Shown: positions 10,161 through 23,244, counted from the first letter of the stretch. The stretch is 64,000 nucleotides of DNA from Burkholderia sp. PAMC 26561 (GCF_001557535.2 NZ_CP014306.1:2356001-2420000); one strand, 5' to 3'. Numbers and translations are program-made. The notes: generated by a model from the letters alone, not told the origin.

Positions 10161-10451
10161 CCGGCATGCTTTCATGCCGGTTGCCGTCGAGGTGGCGCCA
10201 TGTGAGTCGCTGCAACCCTGCGCGCTACTTGTAACTTGCCGTTTGAGCCGTTTGTACTAGCTGCACGTACTACGCTGTCCGGCTGAATCAGTACGGACCT
10301 GGCAACAATTCGCAGAGGTCGAAACCTTGCGAATTCGAAGTCCGCGCGTTGATCGTCGATTGCCAGTTGCAAGGCGAAACACGCGGCTTCTTTCTTCACG
10401 ATGTCCATGAGCGGTGGAATGACCGCTCGCGCGCCGCTCCGGCGCATTTTT
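10161..10451 (+). promoter_or_regulatory. Structured 5' leader of rhlE with a terminator-like hairpin
   Basis: The 498-bp stretch 9982-10479 has no convincing gene. Within it I see three perfect hairpins: 10161-10180 (8-bp stem CCGGCATG, loop CTTT), 10409-10428 (7-bp stem GAGCGGT/ACCGCTC) and 10431-10445 (6-bp stem GCGCCG/CGGCGC, loop CTC). The last is followed by ATTTTTAG, the shape of a short intrinsic terminator, and ends only about 30 nt before the rhlE ATG. The upstream gene ends 450 bp away, so this terminator-like element probably belongs to the leader itself. Attenuation or cold-responsive folding is an inference. Confidence 0.5.
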
Positions 10452-10479
10452 AGCGAAAGCGAAAGCCACCAAAGTCACC

Positions 10480-12030
10480 ATGTCCGATCCCGTCGTCACG
10501 AACCCGTCCGCCGCTCAATCCGACGCACCCGGCGCTGAAATCAGCGCTACGCCTCACGTACCCGAGGCTGCAGCGCCTGCTCCCGTGCCTACATTCGACC
10601 AGTTCGGCCTGTCCGCCGACATCCTGCGCGCAGTCGTCGAATCCGGCTACACGATCCCTACGCCCATCCAGGCGCAGGCCATTCCGGTGGTCCTTGCAGG
10701 CCGCGACGTCATGGGCGCCGCGCAAACCGGTACGGGCAAGACTGCAAGTTTCTCGCTGCCGATCATCCAGCGCCTGCTGCCAATGGCCAGCACGAGCGCA
10801 TCGCCTGCCCGGCACCCCGTGCGCGCGCTGATCCTCACGCCCACACGTGAGCTCGCCGATCAGGTCGCCGCCAACGTGCAGGCTTATTCCAAGCACACGC
10901 CGCTGCGCAGTACGGTGGTGTTCGGCGGTGTCGACATGAATCCGCAGTCGGAAGCCTTGCGGCGCGGCGTGGAAATCCTGATCGCAACGCCCGGGCGCTT
11001 GCTCGACCACGTTCAGCAAAAGACGCTGAATCTCGGTCAGGTACAGATGCTCGTGCTGGACGAAGCCGACCGCATGCTCGACATGGGTTTCCTGCCGGAT
11101 TTGCAGCGCATCCTGAACCTGCTGCCGAAGGAGCGCCAGACGCTGCTGTTTTCGGCCACGTTCTCGGGCGAAATCAAGAAACTGGCAGCGACTTATTTGC
11201 GCAATCCGCAAACCATCGAAGTCGCACGCAGCAATTCCACGAACGCGAACGTGCGGCAAATCGTGTTCGAAGTCGCTGAAAGCGACAAGTCGGGCGCGGT
11301 AACGCAGTTGATTCGCGAGCGCGGGCTGAAGCAGGTGCTGGTGTTCTGTAACAGCAAGATCGGCGCAAGCCGTCTCGCACGCGTGCTCGAAAAAGACGGA
11401 ATCATCGCGACGGCCATCCACGGCGATCGCACGCAGGGCGAGCGCATGCAGGCACTCGATGCGTTCAAGAAAGGCGAGATCGAAGCGCTGGTCGCGACCG
11501 ACGTTGCCGCGCGTGGCCTCGACATCACCGATTTGCCGGCAGTGATCAATTTCGACCTGCCGTTCAGCGCGGAAGACTACGTTCACCGTATTGGCCGAAC
11601 CGGACGGGCGGGTGCGACGGGCGACGCGTTGTCGCTGTGCAGCCCGAACGAGCGCAAGCAACTCGCCGATATCGAAAAGCTGATCAAGCGGCCGCTCGAA
11701 GTCATGACGCTGAAGGTCGATGTCCCGGTGCGGCGCGAATCGTCTCCGGGTCGCCGCGACGAACGGCCGGCCCGCGCCGAACGCGGTGAATCCCGGCATG
11801 CACGCAGCGAGGAGCCGCGCCGCCGTTCTACATCGTTCGAACGTTCGCATTCGCGCCAGCAACCGGTCGATGACTTTTTCCTGAAGCCGTATGTGGCGTC
11901 GCCGGCATCGGCGAGGAAAGCACAGGACGAGGCAGCGGCGGAAGCCGAGCGCAAGAATACGCCGCGTCAGCCGTTGGCTGCGTTGCTGGGCGGATTGGGC
12001 ATGCCGCGCAGGACGCCGTCGGAGTCTTGA
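10480..12030 (+). CDS. rhlE: DEAD-box ATP-dependent RNA helicase, RhlE type
   Basis: 516 residues with all helicase motifs in order: Q-motif region FDQFGLSADIL with PTPIQAQAIP, Walker A AQTGTGKT, PTRELADQ, DEAD in VLDEADRMLDMGF, SAT in LLFSATFSGEI, and HRIGRTGRAG. The catalytic core ends near residue 390; the tail is Arg/Ser/Glu-rich (RRDERPARAERGESRHARSE region) and likely binds RNA. RhlE-type helicases unwind short duplexes in ribosome assembly and RNA decay, often at low temperature. The N-terminal 40 residues are Ala/Pro-rich and disordered. A long leader precedes the gene. Confidence 0.92.
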   Translation: MSDPVVTNPSAAQSDAPGAEISATPHVPEAAAPAPVPTFDQFGLSADILRAVVESGYTIPTPIQAQAIPVVLAGRDVMGAAQTGTGKTASFSLPIIQRLLPMASTSASPARHPVRALILTPTRELADQVAANVQAYSKHTPLRSTVVFGGVDMNPQSEALRRGVEILIATPGRLLDHVQQKTLNLGQVQMLVLDEADRMLDMGFLPDLQRILNLLPKERQTLLFSATFSGEIKKLAATYLRNPQTIEVARSNSTNANVRQIVFEVAESDKSGAVTQLIRERGLKQVLVFCNSKIGASRLARVLEKDGIIATAIHGDRTQGERMQALDAFKKGEIEALVATDVAARGLDITDLPAVINFDLPFSAEDYVHRIGRTGRAGATGDALSLCSPNERKQLADIEKLIKRPLEVMTLKVDVPVRRESSPGRRDERPARAERGESRHARSEEPRRRSTSFERSHSRQQPVDDFFLKPYVASPASARKAQDEAAAEAERKNTPRQPLAALLGGLGMPRRTPSES

Positions 12031-12056
12031 TGGGTTCGTGGGAGTGTGTAGCGAAG

Positions 12057-12087
12057 AAAGCGGCCGCGATGCCGCTTTTTGCTTTTT
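12057..12087. terminator. Bidirectional terminator between rhlE and gluQ
   Basis: 8-bp stem AAAGCGGC/GCCGCTTT with loop CGCGAT. The T-rich tail TTTTTGCTTTTT follows on the plus strand (for rhlE); a weaker TTTCTT follows on the minus strand (for gluQ). Confidence 0.8.
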
Positions 12088-12100
12088 GAAGATTACGAAA

Positions 12101-12985
12101 CTACGGCCCGAACCTTCGCGCCCATTGAGTCGTGGCGTCCAAGAAAAAAGCTTCAAGCGATCCGGCGGACAAGGGTTCCAGGCTGAGATGCCTCGCTGCT
12201 TGCGTCAATGCTGCGAGCGGTTTGGCCGTGTCCAGTGCCGTTGCGCCGGTTTGTTTGCTGAGCTTCTCGCCGTGGTCGTTCTCGACCACGGGCACGTGCA
12301 GATAAACGGGCGTCGGCACATCGAGGCATCGCTGCAAATAGATCTGGCGGGCGGTCGAATCTAGCAAGTCTGCGCCGCGAACAACATGCGTGATGCCGCA
12401 ATCTGCATCGTCCACTACAACTGCAAGTTGATACGCCCATTCGCCATCGGCGCGGTTGAGCACGAAGTCGCCCACTTCCGTTGCAAGGTCCTGCGTCTGC
12501 GTTCCCTGCCAGCGATCCTCGAAAGTGAATATGGCGGCGTCTCCGTCCGGCACGCGCATTCGCCAGGCGCGCGGCGGCTTGCCATGCAATCCGTCGCGGC
12601 AGGTCCCTGGATAAGCGAGCGTGGCGTGCCGCAAGTGAGCATGCGCGAGCGAATCGGCTATCTCGCGGCGCGTGCATCCACAGGGAAACACAAATCCCGC
12701 CGATAACAACTGGTCGAACGCTCTCTGATACGCGTCCTCGCGTTCACTCTGCCAAACGGGTTTCTCGTCGGAATGCATGCCGAACCTGCGCAGCGTTTCG
12801 AGGATATCGTCAGCCGCGCCGGCTACTGTGCGCGGACCGTCCACGTCTTCGATCCGCACGAGCCATGTGCCGCGATGGGCGCGTGCGTCGAGGAAACTGG
12901 CCAGCGCGCTCACCAGCGAACCGAAATGCAGCGGTCCGGTGGGGGAAGGCGCAAATCGCCCGCGATAGCCTTGTCCGGCGTTCAT
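12101..12985 (-). CDS. gluQ: tRNA glutamyl-Q(34) synthetase GluQRS
   Basis: 294 residues, a truncated glutamyl-tRNA-synthetase paralogue that adds glutamate to queuosine 34 of tRNA-Asp. It has the class I signature [16 protein letters not shown] (HFGS in place of HIGH), RIEDVDGPR, the zinc site CGCTRREI with a further Cys in PGTCRDG, and a KLSKQ form of KMSKS. The anticodon-binding domain of GltX is absent, as expected. The start at 12985 ([11 protein letters not shown]) fits the family; the frame runs upstream to 13162 without similarity. It lies 58 bp after trhO on the same strand, likely one operon. Confidence 0.92.
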   Translation of the reverse strand: MNAGQGYRGRFAPSPTGPLHFGSLVSALASFLDARAHRGTWLVRIEDVDGPRTVAGAADDILETLRRFGMHSDEKPVWQSEREDAYQRAFDQLLSAGFVFPCGCTRREIADSLAHAHLRHATLAYPGTCRDGLHGKPPRAWRMRVPDGDAAIFTFEDRWQGTQTQDLATEVGDFVLNRADGEWAYQLAVVVDDADCGITHVVRGADLLDSTARQIYLQRCLDVPTPVYLHVPVVENDHGEKLSKQTGATALDTAKPLAALTQAARHLSLEPLSAGSLEAFFLDATTQWARRFGP

Positions 12986-13043
12986 TGGCTGAGCCTGCTT
13001 ATTGGCATCGCTCCAAAAAGAACCAGCCACGCGGGCGCGGCCC

Positions 13044-13913
13044 TCATGCCTTGTGTCGCTGCTCGCCGGGGCCGGGGAAAGACGCCCGGCCATCGGCGGT
13101 GATTGCGGCGTGCGCTTCGTCGCTGTTTGCAGCCTCGTCTTCCGCGCCCGCGGCATCGCCACTTAGCGGATTTGCCGCCGGCTCGAGCGCCGCGTTCAAC
13201 GCCGTCCGATGATCGAACACAAAACACTCGCCGTGGTAATGCGCGCCGCCGACTTCCTCGAAGTATTTGAGGATGCCGCCTTCGAGCTGATACACGTGGT
13301 CAATGCCCACTTCCTTCATGTGGATCGCTGCCTTCTCGCAGCGGATTCCTCCGGTGCAAAACGATACCACCGTCTTGCCTTCCAGTTCCGCGCGGTGCGC
13401 TTCGATCACGTCCGGAAATTCGCTGAATTTGTCGATGCGGTAATCGAGCGCCTGATCGAACGTGCCCACGTCGACTTCGAACGCATTGCGCGTGTCGAGC
13501 ATCACGACCGGACGGCCTTCGTCGTCATGTCCACGGTCGAGCCACGACTTGAGCCGGGCTGCGGGGACGGACGGCGCACGGCCCAGTTCCGGTTTGATCG
13601 CCGGCTTTTTCATGGTGATGATCTCGCGCTTGAGTTTCACCAGCATCTTGCCGAACGGCTGCGTGGCCGAGATGCTTTCCTTGAATTCCAGGTCCGCGAA
13701 TTTGCCTTCGAAGAGCGCGTCCGTGCGCAGGTAGTGCATGAATGCATGGATAGGTTCCGGCTCGCCCGCGACAAACAGATTGATGCCTTCGGGCGCGAGC
13801 AGGATCGTCCCGCGAAGGCCAAGCGCCGCGCAGCGCTCTACGAGCAACGGCCGCCAGTCGGCGCCGCTCTCGATGCTCACGAATTTATATGCCGAAAGAT
13901 TGATGATGCTCAT
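13044..13913 (-). CDS. trhO: tRNA uridine(34) hydroxylase TrhO (YceA, rhodanese-like)
   Basis: 289 residues. The N-terminal domain begins INLSAYKFV and holds [11 protein letters not shown]; the C-terminal rhodanese domain carries the Cys186 loop in [13 protein letters not shown], the signature of TrhO/YceA. These enzymes use O2 to form 5-hydroxyuridine at wobble position 34, the precursor of cmo5U/mo5U. The ATG at 13913 (MSIINLS) was chosen because the family similarity begins there; an in-frame ATG at 13976 adds 21 unlikely residues. The C-terminal tail (about 40 residues) is Ala/Glu-rich. It is upstream of gluQ. Confidence 0.92.
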   Translation of the reverse strand: MSIINLSAYKFVSIESGADWRPLLVERCAALGLRGTILLAPEGINLFVAGEPEPIHAFMHYLRTDALFEGKFADLEFKESISATQPFGKMLVKLKREIITMKKPAIKPELGRAPSVPAARLKSWLDRGHDDEGRPVVMLDTRNAFEVDVGTFDQALDYRIDKFSEFPDVIEAHRAELEGKTVVSFCTGGIRCEKAAIHMKEVGIDHVYQLEGGILKYFEEVGGAHYHGECFVFDHRTALNAALEPAANPLSGDAAGAEDEAANSDEAHAAITADGRASFPGPGEQRHKA

Positions 13914-14158
13914 GACGCAAATGCTCTTAAAGTGCTTGAAAACGGGCGTTGACGGGCGATAAAGCGGGTTCGACAAGCGGAAACGGCATCTGTCGAATCC
14001 GTATTATCTCGCAAACGGCCCGCGCTTCCGACTCGGCCGTTCGGCTAACGAGTACACGTCGATGCGGCACTTTTTTCATCATGCGGATCGATCTTGCGGA
14101 ACCATAGGTCGAATGGCTAACGCGCGCTTTCAAGGCTATTTTCGCGAATAGGCGCATG

Positions 14159-14164
14159 TACAAT
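14159..14164 (+). promoter_or_regulatory. -10 box 7 nt before the dnaE ATG (leaderless mRNA candidate)
   Basis: TACAAT at 14159-14164 followed by ATCGTTC and the ATG at 14172. Initiation the usual 7-8 nt after a -10 box would start the RNA at or next to the A of ATG. No Shine-Dalgarno precedes the ATG, which fits a leaderless message. I see no strong -35. Confidence 0.45.
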
Positions 14165-14171
14165 ATCGTTC

Positions 14172-17725
<3,554 letters not shown>

Positions 17726-17726
<1 letters not shown>

Positions 17727-18823
17727 TGCGCGCCGGGACCGACGCGCGGCCAAGTCTCGGCATCTCCGCAAATGCGCTCAAACAAAGCGGCGGCCTCGAG
17801 CGTTACGCGCTGGACCTGGTTCGCGGGCTCAACGCGGCCGGCTACACGGGCGAGCGCAAGCCGGCGTTTTTTGCCCGCAAGATCGACACTTCTCAGCCCG
17901 AAAGCGCGATGGTTGCGGCGCACAGGATCAACGTATCCTTGCTGCCGTCCAAGCTGCGCGATTCCTATTTCAACTGGGCGTTGAAGCGTGCGCGCAAGAA
18001 GGCGCAAGTCGATGTGCTGATTGGCTGCAATCGCGTGGAGTCTTCGGAGATCGCGATTTGCGGCGGTACGCACATCGGTTTCCTGGCCGCGACCGGACGT
18101 CATGAACGTCCCTCTGACACCCGTCAGATCAAGATCGAGCGTTTGCAGTATCAGCAGGCCACGGTGATCGTCGCGCACTCGGAGATGATGCGCGACGAGT
18201 TGCGCGCGCTCTACGCCGTGCCCGATTCGAAGATCCGTGTGCTTTATCCGCCCGTGGATGGCGCGCGCTTCTCGCCGGTATCCGCCGAAAAACGCGTGGA
18301 GCTGCGCAAGCAGTTCGGTTTCGCCAATAACGAGATCATCCTGCTGTTTCCATCCAGTAGTCACGAGCGCAAGGGTTTGCCGCTGATCGAAGCGGCGTTG
18401 CGCGACAGCGGCTTGCCCGTGGTGATCGCAGTCGCGGGAAGGCCGCCTGTGCAGACATCGGAAGCGCTCAGATATATCGGGTACGCGAAGAACATCGAGG
18501 ACGCGTATCGGGCGGCGGACTTCACGATTCTTGCATCTTCGTATGAACCGTTCGGGCTAGTGGGTATCGAGTCGGTGATGTGCGGAACACCGGTGATTTT
18601 CCCGACGAGCATCGGCTGCGTCAGCGCGATTGCTGACAACGCCAAATTCACGTTTCAGCCCGGCAATGCCGATGATCTGCGCCGCGCGGTGCAGCGCGCG
18701 CTTGCAGCAAAACCGGCGAATGCATCGGCCGAATCCATTCTCTACGACACGAGCATCGCGGCGCACGTCAGCGCCTTGCTGGAACTCGCCGTCAGTGCGG
18801 CTGGTTCAACTGTGACAGTTTGA
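17726..18823 (+). CDS. Glycosyltransferase family 4 (LPS core type)
   Basis: 365 residues from the ATG at 17726, which shares one base with the dnaE stop (TGATG), implying translational coupling. It is a GT-B fold retaining transferase: SGGLERYALDLVRGL near the N-terminus, LFPSSSHERKG at the start of the donor domain, and the EX7E motif in YEPFGLVGIESVM. The context (WaaE-like GT2, O-antigen ligase and MsbA nearby) supports a role in building the LPS core at the inner membrane. The acceptor and donor sugars are not known. The frame extends back to 17645 inside dnaE, but that part has no similarity. Confidence 0.85.
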
Positions 18824-19559
18824 GAAAGCGGTAATACACGGTCTGCGCGTTGAACACCGCGATCATGAAACCGGCGCGGCCATCGAGAAAACCACGGCGC
18901 AGGAAATAGGTCCGCACGAACGCCCATGCACCGCGCAGCACCGCGGTGCTGAAGCTGCCGCGCTTGCCCGCCGCGTGACGTTGTTGTGCACCGGCCGTCG
19001 AGTACGTATCGAGCTTGCGCAGCACGGTCTCGAAGTCCTCGTAAGAGTAATGCATCAGCTTGCCGTTCAAGCGCGCGACCTTTGTTGCGTCCGGTTGTGT
19101 GAGCACGAGCCGCTCGTGCACGAGATCATCGGAGAAACGCGCCGTGCCGCGTTTGAAGAGCCTGGGAATCCAGTCCGGATACCAGCCGCTGTGGCGAATC
19201 CAGTTCCCGCAAAAATTCGATAAACGGTCGACCGCGTAGACATCGGCCTGTGGCTTGGCGAGCGCTTCTCGGATCGCCAGGCCCAGTTCGGGCGACACGA
19301 TTTCATCGGCGTCGATCGACAATATCCAGTCTGTTGTCAGCGCATCGAGCGCGCGGTTTTTCTGCGGGCCGAAGCCGGGCCAGTCCGGCGCGTCTATCAC
19401 ACGGGCACGATGCGCCTCGGCGATCCCGGCGGTAGCGTCGGTGCTGCCGCCATCGATCACGACGATTTCATCGGCGAACGCGACTGCCTCGAGGCATTGC
19501 GCGAGTCGGGCCGCAGCATTGAACGTGATAAGGGCGATGCCGAGCGTTGGGCGGGTCAT
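18792..19559 (-). CDS. Glycosyltransferase family 2, WaaE/KdtX-like
   Basis: 255 residues, GT-A fold: start LGIALITFNAAARL, nucleotide-binding VVIDGGSTDAT, WPGFGPQKNRALD and the DxD metal motif in SIDADEIV. The GFGPQKN segment is characteristic of the WaaE (KdtX) LPS core beta-1,4-glucosyltransferase group. It lies on the opposite strand to the other core genes; its 3' end overlaps the GT4 gene by 32 bp and its 5' end is divergent from the second GT4 gene across 300 bp. Confidence 0.85.
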   Translation of the reverse strand: MTRPTLGIALITFNAAARLAQCLEAVAFADEIVVIDGGSTDATAGIAEAHRARVIDAPDWPGFGPQKNRALDALTTDWILSIDADEIVSPELGLAIREALAKPQADVYAVDRLSNFCGNWIRHSGWYPDWIPRLFKRGTARFSDDLVHERLVLTQPDATKVARLNGKLMHYSYEDFETVLRKLDTYSTAGAQQRHAAGKRGSFSTAVLRGAWAFVRTYFLRRGFLDGRAGFMIAVFNAQTVYYRFLKLSQLNQPH

Positions 19560-19583
19560 GGGGCGTGAAAAAGGTACATGAAT

Positions 19584-19592
19584 TGCTATAAT
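19584..19592 (+). promoter_or_regulatory. Extended -10 promoter before the core/polysaccharide operon
   Basis: TTGCTATAAT contains a perfect TATAAT (19587-19592) with the extended TGn motif at 19584-19586. A start near 19599 would give a leader of about 260 nt before the glycosyltransferase ATG at 19863. The interval 19600-19862 has no gene I can support. Confidence 0.6.
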
Positions 19593-19862
19593 TTGACGCT
19601 AAAAGCACCGGCCGCGAGTGCTGCGTTTATAGTCGCGGTCGCGGCAATTTATGCCGTGAGCTGCACCAGATCGTGCATGGCTGCAAGACTGGTTGAAGTG
19701 CACATCGAGCACCAGGCATCAGGCGGTGTGGCGTGCCTGAAGTCTGCGAAGCTGGACATCGTTATACCAGACTCGGCCTGCCCGGCTCAGCGCCGAAACT
19801 CACAATACAACCGCCTGGGGCAAGCAGCGGCACGTCAGGATCAAACGGAGTCCATCACTGCA

Positions 19863-20960
19863 ATGAAACCGCTGAGAATTTTGCACAGCGAATCGTCCAA
19901 CGGGTGGGGCGGTCAGGAACATCGCACATTCAAGGAAATGCTTGCGCTGCGTGAACGCGGCCATACGCTGGAACTCGTTTGTGTTCCGGGCGCGCGGCTC
20001 GGCGAGCGGCTCGGCGCGGAAGGCTTCACGATTCACACCACACCCATGCGATCGGGCATGGACGTGAGCGCGGTCGCGCGCATTCGGCAGCTTTTGAAGG
20101 AACGCCGTTTCGACGTGCTCAATACGCACAGTGGCCGCGACAGCCTGCTTGGCGGCGCTGCCGCGCGTCTCGCAGGTACGCCGCTGATCGTGCGCACTCG
20201 CCATCTCGCGCTTGCCATCACCTCGCGCGCCACGTACACATGGCTGCCGCACAAGGTGGTCGCCGTGAGCCAGTCGGTGCGGCGTTATCTGGTATCCGAA
20301 GGCGTGCCGGAAAACGATGTCGTGACCATTTATACGGGTATCGCGAAACCACCGTCGGTGAGCCGCGCGGCATCCACGCTGCGCGCGGAACTTGGCCTCG
20401 GAGAGAACGCGGTAATCGCCGGCACGGTCGCAATCCTGCGCGACAAGAAAGGCCACGCGGATTTGATCCGGATTGCGAAACCTTTGATCCAACAGCGTCC
20501 AAACCTGCATTTTGTGTTCGCCGGCGACGGACCTCTCTTCGATGAAATCCGCGCGAGCGTGCAGGACAACGGTCTTGCCGATCACATCCATATGCTCGGG
20601 CTGCGCCGCGACATCCCCAATGTGCTGGCAGGCTTCGATCTGTTCGTGCTGCCGACACATCAGGAGGCGCTGGGGACGTCGTTTATCGAGGCCATGGCTG
20701 CAGGACTGCCTGTGATCGGCACGGCGGTGGACGGTGTGCCCGAGGTTATCGACGACGGCGTGAACGGCCTGCTCGTTCCGGCGCACGACGACCGGGCGCT
20801 CGCCGCCGCCCTGCTGCGCCTGGCCGATGCCCCCGACGACCGCCGCCGTATGGGCGATGCCGGTTTGCGCATCACGCAGACGCGTTTTTCGGTGGACACC
20901 ATGGCGAACGAAATGGCTGCGTTTTATGTGAGCAGCCTGAGCGAGCGGGGCCTCGCATGA
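19863..20960 (+). CDS. Glycosyltransferase family 4 (WcaA/GumH-like, LPS core cluster)
   Basis: 365 residues. GT-B layout: N-terminal ILHSESSNGWGGQEHRTF acceptor-domain loop, AAARLAGTPLIVRTRH, VAILRDKKGHADLI donor-domain start, FAGDGPL, and EX7E in HQEALGTSFIEAMAAG followed by GTAVDGVPEVI. These features mark a retaining family 4 transferase working on a membrane-linked glycan. The frame is open from 19578, but similarity starts at the ATG 19863. The stop overlaps the deacetylase start by 4 bp (ATGA), so the two are translationally coupled. Confidence 0.85.
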   Translation: MKPLRILHSESSNGWGGQEHRTFKEMLALRERGHTLELVCVPGARLGERLGAEGFTIHTTPMRSGMDVSAVARIRQLLKERRFDVLNTHSGRDSLLGGAAARLAGTPLIVRTRHLALAITSRATYTWLPHKVVAVSQSVRRYLVSEGVPENDVVTIYTGIAKPPSVSRAASTLRAELGLGENAVIAGTVAILRDKKGHADLIRIAKPLIQQRPNLHFVFAGDGPLFDEIRASVQDNGLADHIHMLGLRRDIPNVLAGFDLFVLPTHQEALGTSFIEAMAAGLPVIGTAVDGVPEVIDDGVNGLLVPAHDDRALAAALLRLADAPDDRRRMGDAGLRITQTRFSVDTMANEMAAFYVSSLSERGLA

Positions 20961-21775
20961 AGACGGCGCGCGCCGTGCCCGTGCTGATGTATCACCACGT
21001 GAGCCCGGCGGCGGGCGCAGTGACCGTATCGCCGACGAATTTCGCGGACCAGATGGCGATGCTCGCGCGCGAGGGTTACACGACATTGGGTGCGAGCGCT
21101 TTCAGCGCGTATCTTGCAGGCGAGCCGGTGCCCGAGAAGTCCGTGGTGCTCACCTTCGACGACGGATACCTCGACAACTGGGTTCACGCCCATCCGGTGC
21201 TCGCACGGCACGGATTTACGGCGCTCGGTTTCCTGGTATCGGGATGGATCAACGACGGCCCCGTGCGTTCCAACTCGGTGAGCGCATTGCCGGACCTGCC
21301 CGAGTTGCTGGGGCATACGGCATCGAAGGCGGCGATCGAGGCAGGTGAAACGGACAAGGTGATCGTCCGTTGGTCCGAGATTCATGCCATGCGCCAGGCC
21401 GGAACGTTCGAATTCCACAGCCATACGCACACGCATACGCGCTGGGATCGGGTGAGCGCGGACCCGGCTGTCAGACGCGCCAGCCTGCGATATGACTTGC
21501 TAGAAGCCCGCGCGACGCTCGAACAGAATCTCGGCGAGGCATCGGATCATCTTTGCTGGCCGCAGGGTTATTTCGATACCGACTATCAAGAAGAGGCCGC
21601 CGCCGCGGGGTTCCGGCATCTCTACACGGTGCAACCGGGCACGAACGTCCAGCGCGGTGATCCGGGTCATATCTTCCGGCTCGACGTACGCGACAAACCC
21701 GCTGCGTGGCTGAAAAGCCGCCTGTGGGTTCACAGCCGGCCGCTTCTCAGCCGCCTTTACCTGAAAATCAAATGA
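20957..21775 (+). CDS. Polysaccharide deacetylase (NodB/CE4 family)
   Basis: 272 residues. The CE4 motifs are present: VLMYHHVSP at the N-terminus, motif 1 LTFDDGYLDN with the metal/catalytic Asp pair, motif 2 HSHTHTH (metal histidines) and a WPQGYFD segment equivalent to motif 3. Such enzymes remove N-acetyl groups from GlcNAc-type residues. Its 4-bp overlap with the upstream transferase and position before the UDP-sugar dehydrogenase suggest it edits a sugar of the core or O-antigen while it is being built. No clear signal peptide is visible, which fits action at the cytoplasmic face or on a lipid-linked intermediate (inference). Confidence 0.85.
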   Translation: MKTARAVPVLMYHHVSPAAGAVTVSPTNFADQMAMLAREGYTTLGASAFSAYLAGEPVPEKSVVLTFDDGYLDNWVHAHPVLARHGFTALGFLVSGWINDGPVRSNSVSALPDLPELLGHTASKAAIEAGETDKVIVRWSEIHAMRQAGTFEFHSHTHTHTRWDRVSADPAVRRASLRYDLLEARATLEQNLGEASDHLCWPQGYFDTDYQEEAAAAGFRHLYTVQPGTNVQRGDPGHIFRLDVRDKPAAWLKSRLWVHSRPLLSRLYLKIK

Positions 21776-21850
21776 CGATGGACCGAAGCAGCCGCCGCGG
21801 CGACGCATTCGGACCCACGCGAGTCCCGACACTTACGAGTAATTATCGCC

Positions 21851-23130
21851 ATGCATGATCGACACGTCTCCGTTATCGGCCTGGGTTATGTGGGTTGCCC
21901 GTCGCCGTTGCCTTTGGCATGCAGCGCCGCACGATTGGCTTCGACGTCAGCCCGAACCGGCTCGCCGACCTTCGCGCGGGTCTGGACCGCAACGGCGAGG
22001 TCAGCCGCGACGAACTGGCTGGGGCGCAGATCGAACTGACCGACAGCGTCGAGAGCCTGAAGCAAGCCGACTTCCACATCGTCGCGGTGCCGACTCCGAT
22101 CAGCGCCGGCGCGCAGCCGGACCTGCAGCCGGTGATCCGCGCCTCCGAAACGGTCGGCCGGGCGCTCAAGCGCGGCGACATCGTGGTGTACGAATCGACG
22201 GTTTATCCCGGTGTCACCGAAGAAATCTGCGTGCCGATTCTCGAGCGCGAATCGGGCTTGTGCTTCGGCACGGATTTCACGGTGGGGTACAGCCCGGAGC
22301 GCATCAACCCGGGCGACAAGCTGCACACGTTCTGCAATATCGTGAAGATCGTCTCGGGGTCGGATGCAAGGACGCTCGACCTGGTCGCCGAGGTGTATGG
22401 CTCGGTGGTGACGGCGGGCGTGTTCCGCGCCGGGTCCATCAAGGTGGCCGAGGCCGCGAAGGTGATCGAAAACACCCAGCGCGACCTGAACATCGCGCTG
22501 ATGAACGAGGCGGCGATCATTTTCGATTACCTCGATATCGATACCCGCGAAGTGCTCGACGCCGCCGGCACCAAATGGAACTTCCTGCCGTTCACGCCCG
22601 GTCTGGTGGGCGGTCACTGCATTGGCGTGGATCCTTATTACCTGACGCACAAGGCGCAGGTATCGGGTTACACGCCGCAGGTGATCCTTGCGGGACGACG
22701 GGTCAACGACGGCATGGGACGGTTTGTTGCCGAGCGTGCCGTCAAGACGCTGATCCGGACCGGCCGCGCGCCGCTGGGGGCGAAGGCGGTCGTGCTCGGG
22801 CTCACGTTCAAGGAGAATTGCCCGGACCTGCGCAATTCCAAGGTGATCGATATTGTTCATCACCTCGAAGACTACGGTCTCAACGTCCAGCTCCACGATC
22901 CGCTCGCGGACCCGGAGGAAGCTTTCACCGAATACGGCGCGTCGCTGACCGCGTTCGATGCGCTGGAACAGGCCGATCTTGTTGTTCTCGCGGTGCCGCA
23001 TCGCAATTTCCTGCAAAATACGGGCGCATTGATCGCGCTGGCGAAACCGGGCGCCGTTTTCGCCGACGTGAAGTCGACCTTGCCGCTGGAGGAGATCGCT
23101 GCGGCGGGCCTCGTAGTGTGGCGTTTGTGA
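21851..23130 (+). pseudogene. UDP-sugar 6-dehydrogenase (TviB/WbpA type) with one-base frameshift near its start
   Basis: The first 15 residues (MHDRHVSVIGLGYVG, the glycine-rich NAD loop) read from ATG 21851; the remaining 411 residues (starting LPVAVAFGMQRRTIGFDV) read from the frame starting at 21895. The two meet at GGGTTGCCC (21892-21900), where one T is missing relative to the expected GGT TTG CCC. The body is otherwise intact: KVAEAAKVIENTQRDLNIAL, the catalytic Cys in GGHCIGVDPYYL, and LGLTFKENCPDLRNSKV. The enzyme would oxidise C6 of UDP-GlcNAc/ManNAc to a uronate for the surface polysaccharide. Read as given, the protein either stops early or loses the NAD loop. A sequencing error is possible. 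Confidence 0.8.
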
Positions 23131-23244
23131 ACGGTTAGCCGGGCCTGAACCTCCTCTATTGCCGGGTTCGCTGAATGGGCGTGGTTCCTGGCGTGTATCG
23201 ATCGCAACCCACACACTCTAATTCTCAAGCAGGAACGCTGTCCG

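Noticed and set aside
10450..12156. 568-residue open frame antisense to rhlE
   Set aside because: Shadow frame produced by GC-rich third positions; no motif or Shine-Dalgarno, while the other strand has a complete helicase.
21855..23138. 427-residue plus-strand frame over the dehydrogenase
   Set aside because: Third reading frame of the same gene; Arg/Gly-rich with no domain.
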